This document shows, piece by piece, positions 23,206 through 30,479 of a stretch of DNA of 36,021 nt. Within the stretch, counting starts at the first letter, position 1, and every line of letters begins with the position of its first letter. Under the pieces are notes generated by a model that ran no database searches, was not told where the DNA came from, and worked only from the letters and a program-made list of their open reading frames with translations. This stretch comes from Myxococcaceae bacterium. GTDB taxonomy: Bacteria > Myxococcota > Myxococcia > Myxococcales > Myxococcaceae. The stretch spans positions 1 through 36,021 of the forward strand of contig JAFGNZ010000142.1 in assembly GCA_016926755.1 (NCBI GenBank), given 5' to 3'. The position numbers were made by a program, and so were the translations under genes.

Positions 23206-24126
23206 TCAGTCGCCGTGGTCGCGCGCGGCTTCCTCGGGGGTGCCGCCCACGGCCTCCACCGAGTTGCGCGGGGGCCGGACCGGCGGCCGAGGGACACGGT
23301 CGAAGGCGACGGCGCGCTGGCCGATGGCTTCGGGCGTGGTGTTGGCGATGCGCTTGCGCGCGCGGGAGATGTAGTCCTGCACCAGCGTGGGATCCGGGTG
23401 GGTCTTGAGGGCCTCCACCCACATCTCGATGGCCTTCTCGTTCTCACCGGCGTCGGCGCGCAGCTTCCCCATCTCCACCAGCGCGTGAGCCGCCAGCTCC
23501 GAGTCCGGGAACCGCGTACGCACGTCCGCGTAGGCGCGCGAGGCCTCCTGGCGCCGGCCCTCCATCATGTGGATCGCCTGGGCCTGGAGGAAGAGGGCGT
23601 CATCCGCATAGGTGCTGGTGGGGAAGCGCTCGCCCAGCTTGCGCGCCTCCAGCTCGCACTGCGCGTAGTCCCCCAGCTCGAAGTAGAGCTTGGCCACCTG
23701 GTAGTGCAATTCGGCCCCCTGGGGCGGGTTGCGCTGGAGGGCGGCGGTGAGCTGATCGATGGCGCCGCGCAAGTCCCGGTAGTGCATGCGGAACAGGTCG
23801 GCGAGGATGATGCGGGCCTCGAGCGCCTCGGGAGACTCGGGACACTGCTGGATGAGCTCCTTGTAGACGCTGACGGCCTCCTTCACCTTGCGCTGCTCCA
23901 GCCAGTACACGTCCGCGGCGCCCTTGAGGGCGCGCGCGCGCAGCACCAGGGCCTGGGGCGAGTCATCCCGCCGCAGCATGTCGTAGGCCTTGCGGTACTC
24001 GACGAGCGCCTCGTCCGGGCTCTTCTCGAAGATGGCGTCCCGCGCCCGCTGGAGGTGGTCCGCGGGCGTCTCACGACAGCCGGCCAGGGCCCCCAGCAGG
24101 GCGCACGCGAGGGCCCACCGCCTCAA
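23206..24126 (-). CDS. TPR-repeat lipoprotein
   Basis: The 306-residue protein has a lipoprotein signal (RRWALACALLGALAGC, Cys17) and several TPR-type helical pairs, including VEYRKAYDMLRRDDSPQALVL cut at residue 55, YKELIQQCPESPEALEARI, HYQVAKLYFELGDYAQCELE and AYADVRTRFPDSELAAHAL. The layout recalls BamD/CpoB-type periplasmic scaffolds, though I see no specific signature. The start is a TTG at 24126 that overlaps the upstream stop (TTGA) and has GGAGG 7 nt before it. No ATG/GTG fits the signal peptide, so TTG is well supported. The C-terminus (from about residue 270) is Pro/Arg-rich. It is probably co-translated with the Cys-rich lipoprotein gene. Confidence 0.9.
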   Translation of the reverse strand: MRRWALACALLGALAGCRETPADHLQRARDAIFEKSPDEALVEYRKAYDMLRRDDSPQALVLRARALKGAADVYWLEQRKVKEAVSVYKELIQQCPESPEALEARIILADLFRMHYRDLRGAIDQLTAALQRNPPQGAELHYQVAKLYFELGDYAQCELEARKLGERFPTSTYADDALFLQAQAIHMMEGRRQEASRAYADVRTRFPDSELAAHALVEMGKLRADAGENEKAIEMWVEALKTHPDPTLVQDYISRARKRIANTTPEAIGQRAVAFDRVPRPPVRPPRNSVEAVGGTPEEAARDHGD

Positions 24127-24377
24127 TTGCACGCCTCCGGGATGACCTTGGTGCAGAGCGTCTCCTGGCACTTGACGCACTCCTGCTGCGGGGAGACGTC
24201 GGTGACGCAGACGGAGACGCGGGAGGAGCGGGGACAGTCTTCGGCGGTGGTGCAGCGGTAGGGACCGGCGTCCGCGACGAGGGTCTCCTGCCGCGAGCCG
24301 CACACCTCGATGTCGTTGCATCCCAGGAGCCCGACCGCCGCGGTGGCGGCGAGCACCCCGCGCCACAGGAGTCTCAC
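24123..24377 (-). CDS. small Cys-rich lipoprotein
   Basis: The 84-residue protein has a lipobox (GLLGC, Cys20) and eight further cysteines in a mature part of 64 residues, in pairs such as CTTAEDC, CVKC and CQETLC. An even number after the lipid-bearing Cys fits four disulfides in the periplasm or outside. The pattern resembles short Cys-rich repeats of myxobacterial surface proteins, without a family I can name. The start is a GTG at 24377 preceded by AAGGGAG. Its stop overlaps the TTG start of the TPR lipoprotein by two bases plus one, so the two are coupled. Confidence 0.82.
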   Translation of the reverse strand: MRLLWRGVLAATAAVGLLGCNDIEVCGSRQETLVADAGPYRCTTAEDCPRSSRVSVCVTDVSPQQECVKCQETLCTKVIPEACN

Positions 24378-24498
24378 GGCTCCCTTCTAGCCGGATTCGA
24401 GCACGGCGTCACGGAACGGTGCGGCCGCCAGCCCGCTCCCCGTGCGGGGACCGGGAGCCCCGGTGACGCGCCGCGCCCACGAGCGCCGGCACGCCCTG

Positions 24499-24515
24499 GT
24501 GCCTGCCCGAGGCAC
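24499..24515 (-). terminator. small hairpin after the lipoprotein gene at 24529
   Basis: GTGCCT (24499-24504) and AGGCAC (24510-24515) form a 6-bp stem with loop GCCCG, starting 13 nt past the stop of the minus-strand gene. Other GC-rich inverted repeats (e.g. CCCCGTGCGGGG) lie further on. A terminator role is possible but unproven. Confidence 0.3.
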
Positions 24516-24528
24516 ATCACACCGCCGC

Positions 24529-24912
24529 TCAATTGTGGCCGCGCTGGGACGCCTTGCCAGAGGTGAGCACCGTGGCATCCACCGTCGCCACGCGACGCCG
24601 CTTCTTGAGCTTGCGCGCCTTCTCGTCCTGCTTCTCCTGATGCCGGAGGATGGCCATCACGTTCGCGTCCGTGTGCTGGCAGTGGACGGCCGACACCTCT
24701 CGGTGCCGCCGCCCCAGCTCCTGCCACAGGTGCACCTGCGCCTGGTTGCCCAGGAGTCGCTCCTCGACGGTGTCCAGCGCCGCGTCCATCTGCCTTCCCT
24801 CGGCCTCCAGCGCGGCCAGCCGGGCCTCGGCGTCCGGCGGCGGCTCGGCACACCCCGCCGACAGCGTCAGCGCCATCACCGCCATTCCCAGCCCCATCCC
24901 CTTCCCGACCAT
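24529..24912 (-). CDS. small coiled-coil lipoprotein, unknown function
   Basis: The 127-residue protein has a lipoprotein signal (MALTLSAGC, Cys21). The mature part is a predicted helix (about residues 25-70, EARLAALEAEGRQMDAAL and TVEERLLGNQAQVHLWQEL), and then a basic tail with KLKKRRR near residue 105. It contains an unusual AVHCQHTDANVM segment with Cys and two His close together. I do not recognise the family. ATG 24912 is preceded by GGGGGAGG, rather close to the start. It sits between kdsC and the Cys-rich lipoprotein on the same strand, with about 150-nt gaps on each side. Confidence 0.75.
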   Translation of the reverse strand: MVGKGMGLGMAVMALTLSAGCAEPPPDAEARLAALEAEGRQMDAALDTVEERLLGNQAQVHLWQELGRRHREVSAVHCQHTDANVMAILRHQEKQDEKARKLKKRRRVATVDATVLTSGKASQRGHN

Positions 24913-25064
24913 CACCTCCCCCTTCTCTCGCGCTGTGAGAGCGGCCTGCGCGCGCAAGCCAAAGTAGGGCTCCCTCCCAGGCCCGCCAACCCGGCCACCC
25001 ACCGAGCGGGGTCGGGTTTCCAACACCCAACGCTTCAAGGGGGGCCCGGTGTCGCCGGGAGACG

Positions 25065-25574
25065 TCAGCCCTGCTGCCGGTGCCGAAGAATGAACTCACA
25101 CACCTCGCGCGCGGCGCCGAACCCCGCCGGCTTCTGCGCCACGTAGTGCACCGCCGCCCGCACCTCGTCCGGGGCCTCGGGGGGCGCCGCGGAGAACCCC
25201 ACCGCCTTCAGCAGCGGCAGGTCCACCACCTCGTCCCCCATGTAGCCACAGCGGTCCGCGGACACCTTCAACAGCTCCAGCAGCCGCTCGAAGTGCGCCA
25301 CCTTGTCCTGGCTGCCGAAGTGCACGTGGCGCAGCCCCAGCGACTGCATGCGCATCTGCGCCGAGAGGCTGTCGCCCCCGGAGATCGCCGCCACCTCGAT
25401 GCCCGCCTCCTGCAGCCGCTTGATGCCCATGCCGTCGCGCACGCTGTACATCTGCGTCCAGCCGGAGTTGGGCACCCAGAAGATGCGCCCGTCGGTGAGC
25501 GTCCCGTCGATGTCGAAGATCATCACGGACAGGTGGCGCACCCGCGTCTTGAGCGACTCGAGATCCTGGTTCAT
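25065..25574 (-). CDS. kdsC: 3-deoxy-D-manno-octulosonate 8-phosphate phosphatase
   Basis: The 169-residue protein is a HAD-superfamily C0 phosphatase of KdsC type. The nucleophile motif is FDIDGTLTDG (Asp21, Asp23), motif II lies in AISGGDS, the Lys of motif III is in FGSQDK, and motif IV is GDEVVDLPLL. Length matches KdsC, which lacks a cap domain and works as a tetramer. It removes phosphate from KDO-8-P to give KDO for the inner core of LPS. The start ATG is at 25574, 9 nt after the stop of the repeat-rich gene, so they share a message. No kdsA/kdsB gene is in the window. Confidence 0.93.
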   Translation of the reverse strand: MNQDLESLKTRVRHLSVMIFDIDGTLTDGRIFWVPNSGWTQMYSVRDGMGIKRLQEAGIEVAAISGGDSLSAQMRMQSLGLRHVHFGSQDKVAHFERLLELLKVSADRCGYMGDEVVDLPLLKAVGFSAAPPEAPDEVRAAVHYVAQKPAGFGAAREVCEFILRHRQQG

Positions 25575-25583
25575 CCGAGGCGC

Positions 25584-27077
25584 CTACTTGGGCACGGCCT
25601 TGAGCGTGGCCTTGCCGTCCTTGATGACGACCTTGAACTCCACCGACTTGGCGTTGTGCTGCTTGAGCAGCTCCGGAACCTGCTTGCGCAGGTTGGCCGC
25701 CACCGACTCGAAGTTCATCTTCGAGGTGTCCTCCTGGTTGCGGCGCTTGGCGGTGACGTAGGCGTCGTACACGGCCTTGAGCTTGTCGTCGCTGAGCCCG
25801 GTGCTGGCCGGGCTCGCGGCGGGCCTGGGCGGCGAAGAGGGCGTGGCCGGCTTCGCGGCGGGCGCGCCTGGCTTGGAGCCGACCGAGGACGTCGCCCCCG
25901 GGCGCGAGGCCGTGGAGGCCGGAGGCCGTGAGGCGCTCCCCGCCGCGGGCTTGCCCAGCGGCTCATCCGTGAGGCTCTCGAGCGCCGCGGCGATGCCGGA
26001 CGTTCCCTGCGAGGGCGCGCCGAAGGAGGGCACGCCTCGCGCGGGAGGACTCGAGAGGCCAGAGGTGCCCCGCGCCGGCGTCCCGCCCGGAGGCACCACC
26101 CCGGTACCCCTCGCGGGCGTTCCACCCGGAGGAATCGTGGCGGTGCCTTTCGCGGGCGTTCCACCCGGAGGAATCGTGGCGGTGCCCTTCGCGGGCGTCG
26201 CACCGGGAGGAATCGTGGCGGTGCCCCTCGCGGGCGTCGCACCGGGAGGAATCGTCGCCGTGCCCTTCCCGGGCGTCGCCCCCGGAGGAGTCGTCCCTGG
26301 AGCCTTCGCCTGCGCGCCGCTCGGCGGAGGCACGGAGGTGCCGCGCGCGGGTGTCCCCGCGGGCACGGGCGCCACCGAGGGCGTGCCCCGGAACGGCGTG
26401 CCCGTCGAGGCCGCGGCCACGGGCGACACGGTCGGCACCGAGGGCGCCACGCCGGGCACCGCCGCCACCGCGGGCACGGGCCGGAACGGCACGGCGGCCG
26501 GCGCGGGCTCCACCGGCTGCGGGATGAACCGAGGCTTCGAGGCCGCGCCGGCCACCGGCTGCGGCTCGTTGGGGATGATGTCGGAGATCTCCTCGAGATC
26601 GTCCTCGGACAGCTCCTCCGTCAGCTCGAACGCCCCCTGGCGGCGCTCGCCCTGAGCGTTGGCCTTCTGCGCGCGGCGCTTGGCCTTGAAGAGATCGCGC
26701 TTGTACGTGCCCGCTTCGATCTCCTGGAGCGTGCGCTGCCACAGCCGCTCGTAGGTGAGGAACTTGTTGTGCAGAGAGGAGATGCGGAACTTCACCGCGG
26801 TGTTGCGCACCAGGCCCGTCTTCAGCCTGTTCAGCCGCTTCTTGAGGTCCTCATGGGTGCGCGTGGGCGGCAGGCGCTCGTTGCCCAGGAAGTACTGCTC
26901 GTAGGTGGCCCTCAGCGCAGCCAGCTCCTCCTCGAGCGCCTCGCACTCCTGGACGGCCAGCTCGTTGTTGGACTTCTTCGGCCCCGAGTCGTCCATGGCC
27001 AGCGCCTTGACGTTGGCTGAGGACTTGCCCGATGAGGACCTGGCGGCAGATGTAGGTTTTCCGAACTCCGGCGGCAT
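25584..27077 (-). CDS. MXAN_5187-like protein with Pro/Gly/Thr tandem repeats
   Basis: The 497-residue protein has three parts. Residues 30-165 form a charged helical domain (CEALEEELAALRATYEQYF, the LPPTRTHEDLKKRLNRLKTG region, LWQRTLQEIEAGTYKRDLFK). Residues about 190-425 are low complexity and include a 13-residue unit of the form GTATIPPGGTPAK repeated about six times. The last 70 residues form a compact domain (LKAVYDAYVTAKRRNQED, VAANLRKQVPELLKQ, VEFKVVIKDGKATLKAV) that resembles what is called the MXAN_5187 C-terminal domain. That name is from memory. No signal peptide or membrane helix is present. The similarity of the first and last domains to one another (helical, with K-R-rich motif) hints at a duplication. 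ATG 27077 has GAGG upstream. Confidence 0.8.
   Translation of the reverse strand: MPPEFGKPTSAARSSSGKSSANVKALAMDDSGPKKSNNELAVQECEALEEELAALRATYEQYFLGNERLPPTRTHEDLKKRLNRLKTGLVRNTAVKFRISSLHNKFLTYERLWQRTLQEIEAGTYKRDLFKAKRRAQKANAQGERRQGAFELTEELSEDDLEEISDIIPNEPQPVAGAASKPRFIPQPVEPAPAAVPFRPVPAVAAVPGVAPSVPTVSPVAAASTGTPFRGTPSVAPVPAGTPARGTSVPPPSGAQAKAPGTTPPGATPGKGTATIPPGATPARGTATIPPGATPAKGTATIPPGGTPAKGTATIPPGGTPARGTGVVPPGGTPARGTSGLSSPPARGVPSFGAPSQGTSGIAAALESLTDEPLGKPAAGSASRPPASTASRPGATSSVGSKPGAPAAKPATPSSPPRPAASPASTGLSDDKLKAVYDAYVTAKRRNQEDTSKMNFESVAANLRKQVPELLKQHNAKSVEFKVVIKDGKATLKAVPK
26079..26312. repeat. 39-bp tandem repeat, six units, inside the MXAN_5187-like gene
   Basis: Units start at 26079, 26118, 26157, 26196, 26235 and 26274, each 39 bp and encoding 13 residues. 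Units 2 and 3 differ at one visible position (TTTC/CTTC boundary), and units 4 and 5 differ by a few bases. The first and last are more diverged. The unit length is a multiple of three, so changes in copy number keep the frame. Confidence 0.85.
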
Positions 27078-27118
27078 GCAACCTCAGAGTGTCCCCAAGA
27101 CGCGCCCGAGGATCAACC

Positions 27119-28417
27119 TCATGCGGGACTCGGCGTGGGGCCCAGGCCTGCCACCTCTCCTGACCGTCGGCTGCGGCGGTAGAGCAGGGTGGCGCCAAAA
27201 GTAAACATACACAGCGAGATGAACTGGCTGATGGAGATGTTGTACCAGGCCTCCAACGGCACCCACTGTGCGAGAGCAGGCGCGCTGTCGGCAAGCAGCC
27301 CATGCAGCGTGCCGCGCTCGGTATCCCCGCGGAACAGCTCCACCGTGCTGCGCAGCACCGCGTAGGCCATGAGCCACAGGGAGAAGATCTGCCCGTGGAA
27401 GCGCCGGTAGCGGCGCAGGAAGAGCAGGCCGGCGAAGATGGCGACCTGGCCCACGGACTCGAAGAGCTGGGTGGGGTGCACCGGCAGGGTGGTGCCGTGC
27501 TCCAGCACCCAGTCGGAGATGCGCACCGCGCCGTTGGCCGCGTGGGGGAGCACCTCGCCCGTGGCCTCGATGACGTAGCGCGGATCCGCGGCCTGGGAGG
27601 AGAAGGCGGTGCTGCCCGTGCCGGTCAGCTGCCCGAAGAGATCCTTCGCCAGCCCGGCTCCAGGGAAGCGCACGGCCAGGTGCGAGTGGCTCCCGGCGGC
27701 CCCCCCCCAGCAGCAGCCCGCGGAGAAGCAGCCCAGCCGCCCCAGCGCCTGGCCCAGGGACACGGTGGGGATGGCCAGGTCCGCCAGCCGCAGGAACTCC
27801 ATGCCGTGGACGCGCGAGAAGGCATACGCGGCGACGGCCGCGCCGATGAGGCCGCCGTAGAAGACCAGGCCGCCGCCCAGGGAGAAGATGCCCGTCCAAT
27901 CCCTGGCGTACTCCTTCCAGTTGACGATCATGAAGAGGACGCGGCTGCCCACCAGCCCGCCGATCAGCACCCAGAAGCCGAGATCCAACACCTGCTCGCG
28001 GCGGCGCGGGCCCTCGGTGTCCACGAAGCCCTTGCCGTCCACCCACTCCCGCTTGCGCCACTCATCCCGGGCGAGCCGCGCCGCCACGCTCGCCGCGCAG
28101 AAGAAGCCGGTGGCCAGCAGCACGCCGTAGGTGTGGATGGGGATACCCTCGCCCTTGCCTCCCGGGAAGGCGCTGGCGGGCAGCGCGTACTTGAGGCCGA
28201 ACCCGGCCAGCGCCGCGCCCACGCCGCCGAAGAGGAGCGCGCGCTGCAGCCGGTCCGCCTGCCTCACCGGGGCCCGCGTGCCCTGCGCCGGCTGCGCCCC
28301 CTGCGCGCCACGCCAGCCGTTGAGGGCGATGTAGCCCACCACCCCCGCCGCCACCGCGTACAGGAGGAGCTGCGACCAGAGGGACTCGAAGGTGAGGTGG
28401 ACGAGGATGGGGAGCAT
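27119..28417 (-). CDS. lgt: prolipoprotein diacylglyceryl transferase
   Basis: The 432-residue polytopic protein carries the Lgt signatures IHTYGVLLATGFF, GGLVFYGGLIGA, LGRLGCFSAGCCWG and HPTQLFES. It transfers diacylglycerol from phosphatidylglycerol to the lipobox cysteine of prolipoproteins in the inner membrane. It is about 140 residues longer than E. coli Lgt (291). The excess lies in an N-terminal helix plus linker (residues 1-60) and in a loop around residues 230-290 (GSTAFSSQAADPRYVIEA). The gene follows the two lspA genes on the same strand after 111 nt. The ATG at 28417 is the first start ahead of the first helix. Position beside lspA suits joint expression of the lipoprotein pathway. 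Confidence 0.95.
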   Translation of the reverse strand: MLPILVHLTFESLWSQLLLYAVAAGVVGYIALNGWRGAQGAQPAQGTRAPVRQADRLQRALLFGGVGAALAGFGLKYALPASAFPGGKGEGIPIHTYGVLLATGFFCAASVAARLARDEWRKREWVDGKGFVDTEGPRRREQVLDLGFWVLIGGLVGSRVLFMIVNWKEYARDWTGIFSLGGGLVFYGGLIGAAVAAYAFSRVHGMEFLRLADLAIPTVSLGQALGRLGCFSAGCCWGGAAGSHSHLAVRFPGAGLAKDLFGQLTGTGSTAFSSQAADPRYVIEATGEVLPHAANGAVRISDWVLEHGTTLPVHPTQLFESVGQVAIFAGLLFLRRYRRFHGQIFSLWLMAYAVLRSTVELFRGDTERGTLHGLLADSAPALAQWVPLEAWYNISISQFISLCMFTFGATLLYRRSRRSGEVAGLGPTPSPA

Positions 28418-28528
28418 GGGGCTCTGCCGGAGAGAGATTGCGGCGCCCAGCCTACCTGCTGGCGAGGCCGGAGCGTGCCGGGAACTTGGCGGCGCTCACC
28501 GGCCGCTCCCCGAGGAGGCGGGCGGGCC

Positions 28529-29134
28529 TCAGGGCTGCGCGGGCGCGGCCGGCTTCTCCTTGCGCACGAAGGCGTCGAGGATGAGCATGCCCACACCCAC
28601 GCAGATGGCCATGTCCGCCACGTTGAAGGAGGGCCAGTAGGCCTGGTCCTTCCAGTGGGCCTGGATGAAGTCCACCACGAAGGCGCGGCTGAGGCGGTCG
28701 ATGTAGTTGCCCAGCGCGCCGCCGAGCACCAGGGACAGGCCCCACAGCGCCCACCGCTCCGCCGGATCCTTCCCGGACAGCTTGGTGAAGTAGAAGCCGA
28801 TGAGGAAGACCGCGCCGATGCTGACGACGTGGAAGAGGGGCCCGCGCACGTTGGGGGGGAGGCTGCGGAACATGCCCCAGGCGGCGCCGGGGTTCTCCTC
28901 GTAGCGCAGGCGCAGGAAGGGCGGGAGCACCTCCACCGAGCGCTTGGAGCGGAAGTGGCGGCCATCGAAGCCCTGGGGCGGGGGCTCGCCGTACATCGCC
29001 CCCAGGCGCTCTCCGGTGGAGCTCAGGCCGTCGAAGCGCGTGGTGAGCTCGGCCACCATCGCGTACTTGGACCACTGATCGAGCGCGATGACGCCCAGCG
29101 TAATGACGAGGAGGATGACGTATTTGCGCGGCAC
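28529..29134 (-). CDS. lspA: lipoprotein signal peptidase II, copy 1
   Basis: The 201-residue inner-membrane aspartic protease cleaves diacylglyceryl-modified prolipoproteins. Conserved motifs are DQWSKY in helix 1, YEENPGAAWGMF, GNYIDRL (first catalytic Asp) and FNVADMAI (second catalytic Asp). It is about 37 residues longer than E. coli LspA (164). The extra residues lie mainly between helix 1 and the ENPGAAWG motif (about residues 35-75), which would be an enlarged periplasmic loop. The start is a GTG at 29134 with no visible ribosome site, 33 nt after the stop of the second lspA, so coupled translation is likely. Confidence 0.95.
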   Translation of the reverse strand: MPRKYVILLVITLGVIALDQWSKYAMVAELTTRFDGLSSTGERLGAMYGEPPPQGFDGRHFRSKRSVEVLPPFLRLRYEENPGAAWGMFRSLPPNVRGPLFHVVSIGAVFLIGFYFTKLSGKDPAERWALWGLSLVLGGALGNYIDRLSRAFVVDFIQAHWKDQAYWPSFNVADMAICVGVGMLILDAFVRKEKPAAPAQP

Positions 29135-29167
29135 GGGGGGCGGCTTACATCACCTGCCCCCCAGCCG

Positions 29168-29794
29168 TCACGGATTGGGGCTCTGCGCGAGCGGCGGGGC
29201 GGCGGGCTCGGCGCGGCGCAGGCGCAGCGAGTCCAGCAGCATCAGCGCCACTCCCACGCAGATGGCGGCGTCCGCCACGTTGAAGGTAGGCCAGCGCATG
29301 CCGGGCTGGTTGCGCCAGTGCCAGTCAATGAAGTCGATGACATAGCCACGCACCAGCCGATCCATGAAGTTGCCCAGCGCGCCGCCGGCCACGAGCGCCA
29401 GGGCCACGCGCACCAGGCGCTGCCCGGGCTCCAGCCGCAGGTACATGGCGAGGATGAAGGCCAGGGCCGCCAGGCTCACCAGGTGGAAGAAGCCGCGGCG
29501 CACCCCCTCCGGCAGGTTGCCGAACATTCCCCAGGCGGCGCCCGGGTTCTCCACGTAGCGGAAGTGCCAGTAGTCCTCGATGAAGCGGTGGGGCCGGGTG
29601 GCGCGGTACCGCCCGCCCTCGACCGGCGGCGAGTTGTCCAGGTTCTGCTCGGAGAAGTAGGCCCCCACCCGGGCCAGCCCCGTGTGTCCGTCCAGGGCGT
29701 CCGTCAGGTTCGCCACGGCCAGGTACTTGGTTGCCTGGTCGGCGGCCAGGGTGGTGAGGGCCACGAGGACGAGGAGGCGCAGGGGGGTCTTCAT
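29168..29794 (-). CDS. lspA: lipoprotein signal peptidase II, copy 2 (tandem paralogue)
   Basis: The 208-residue protein is a second LspA just upstream of copy 1. It keeps DQATKYLA in helix 1, YVENPGAAWGMF, GNFMDRL and FNVADAAI, so both catalytic Asp residues are present. The long loop after helix 1 (about residues 33-77) is retained but its sequence differs from copy 1. The two copies are clearly diverged outside the motifs, which implies an old duplication. Several lspA genes per genome are known in myxobacteria, where LspA is the target of the self-produced antibiotic myxovirescin. Whether this copy is a resistance or a substrate-selective version cannot be read from sequence. ATG 29794 has only weak GACGAG upstream. 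Confidence 0.93.
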   Translation of the reverse strand: MKTPLRLLVLVALTTLAADQATKYLAVANLTDALDGHTGLARVGAYFSEQNLDNSPPVEGGRYRATRPHRFIEDYWHFRYVENPGAAWGMFGNLPEGVRRGFFHLVSLAALAFILAMYLRLEPGQRLVRVALALVAGGALGNFMDRLVRGYVIDFIDWHWRNQPGMRWPTFNVADAAICVGVALMLLDSLRLRRAEPAAPPLAQSPNP

Positions 29795-29907
29795 CTCGTC
29801 ACAGTCCTAACCTGCCTCCCCGAGCCCTGACAACCCGAGGTGAATATCGGACCGATGCCCGCCCGCCTTCATTTCCAGCCAGAGAGCATTTCGGGCATGG
29901 TTGGGGC

Positions 29908-30252
29908 ATGTCGCCTGTTACTCCCCCCGTGAAGCCCACCTCGACCGACACCGCGCCCGCTCAGCCCCTGGCGAAGCCCTCGTTGATCGCCCGCTTCAAG
30001 GCGCTGGTTCTCGAGTACGGCCCGCTGGTGATCGTCATCAACTATCTGCTCTTTTTCCTCACGCTTGGAGGCTTCTTCATGGCCTTCAAGCTGGGCTTCA
30101 AGCCGGAGAGCGCGGGGGCCACGACGGGCACCTGGGCGGCAGCCTATGCGGCCTCCCAGGCGGTGAAGCCCATCCGCTTCGCCATCGTCCTGGCGGTCAC
30201 CCCCTGGGTGGGGCGCATCCCCTTCATTGCGCGCCTGCTCAAGCGTCTCTAG
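29908..30252 (+). CDS. DUF1279/FAM210-like small membrane protein
   Basis: The 114-residue protein has a Pro/Thr-rich cytoplasmic N-terminus, then the segment FKALVLEYGPLVIVINYLLF that opens a membrane helix and is typical of the DUF1279/FAM210 family. A second helix runs from about residue 88 to 108 (IRFAIVLAVTPWVGRIPF). The family is found in bacteria and in mitochondria (FAM210A/B). Bacterial function is unknown. It is divergent from lspA copy 2 with 113 nt between starts. The ATG at 29908 has GGGG 1 nt upstream, which is poor. The domain call is from the motif only. Confidence 0.72.
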   Translation: MSPVTPPVKPTSTDTAPAQPLAKPSLIARFKALVLEYGPLVIVINYLLFFLTLGGFFMAFKLGFKPESAGATTGTWAAAYAASQAVKPIRFAIVLAVTPWVGRIPFIARLLKRL

Positions 30253-30293
30253 GCGGAGCAGGGCTGAACCGCTGCGCGGAGACGGGGAGTTGA

Positions 30294-30479
30294 TCAGAAG
30301 CCCGTCCCGTCCGCCCGCACGCCCGGCGAGGACGTGCTGCCCGACAGGCTGGTGTGCAGGACGAAGGGCGCGCCGGGAGTGCCATCCGGGCTCCGATTGG
30401 CCGACACGCCGTCCGTCCCGGTGACAGCCGAGCTGAAGACGGCGGAGTCCACTGTCACCCCGCCGCTCTTCACCGTCAC
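30294..30479 (-). pseudogene. severed C-terminal end of a lamin-tail domain
   Basis: This frame encodes about 60 residues, beginning TVKSGGVTVDSAVFSSAVTG and ending with LHTSLSGSTSSPGVRADGTGF minus its first letter. The second part (NRSPDGTPGAPFVLHTSL) is the usual ending of bacterial lamin-tail domains. It has no start codon of its own worth considering and lies immediately after, and one frame off from, the end of the endonuclease/exonuclease/phosphatase lipoprotein gene at 30476. A TGA blocks this frame just upstream. The most likely history is that the upstream gene once encoded a catalytic domain plus a full lamin-tail domain, and a deletion removed the first part of the tail and shifted the frame. 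Confidence 0.6.
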
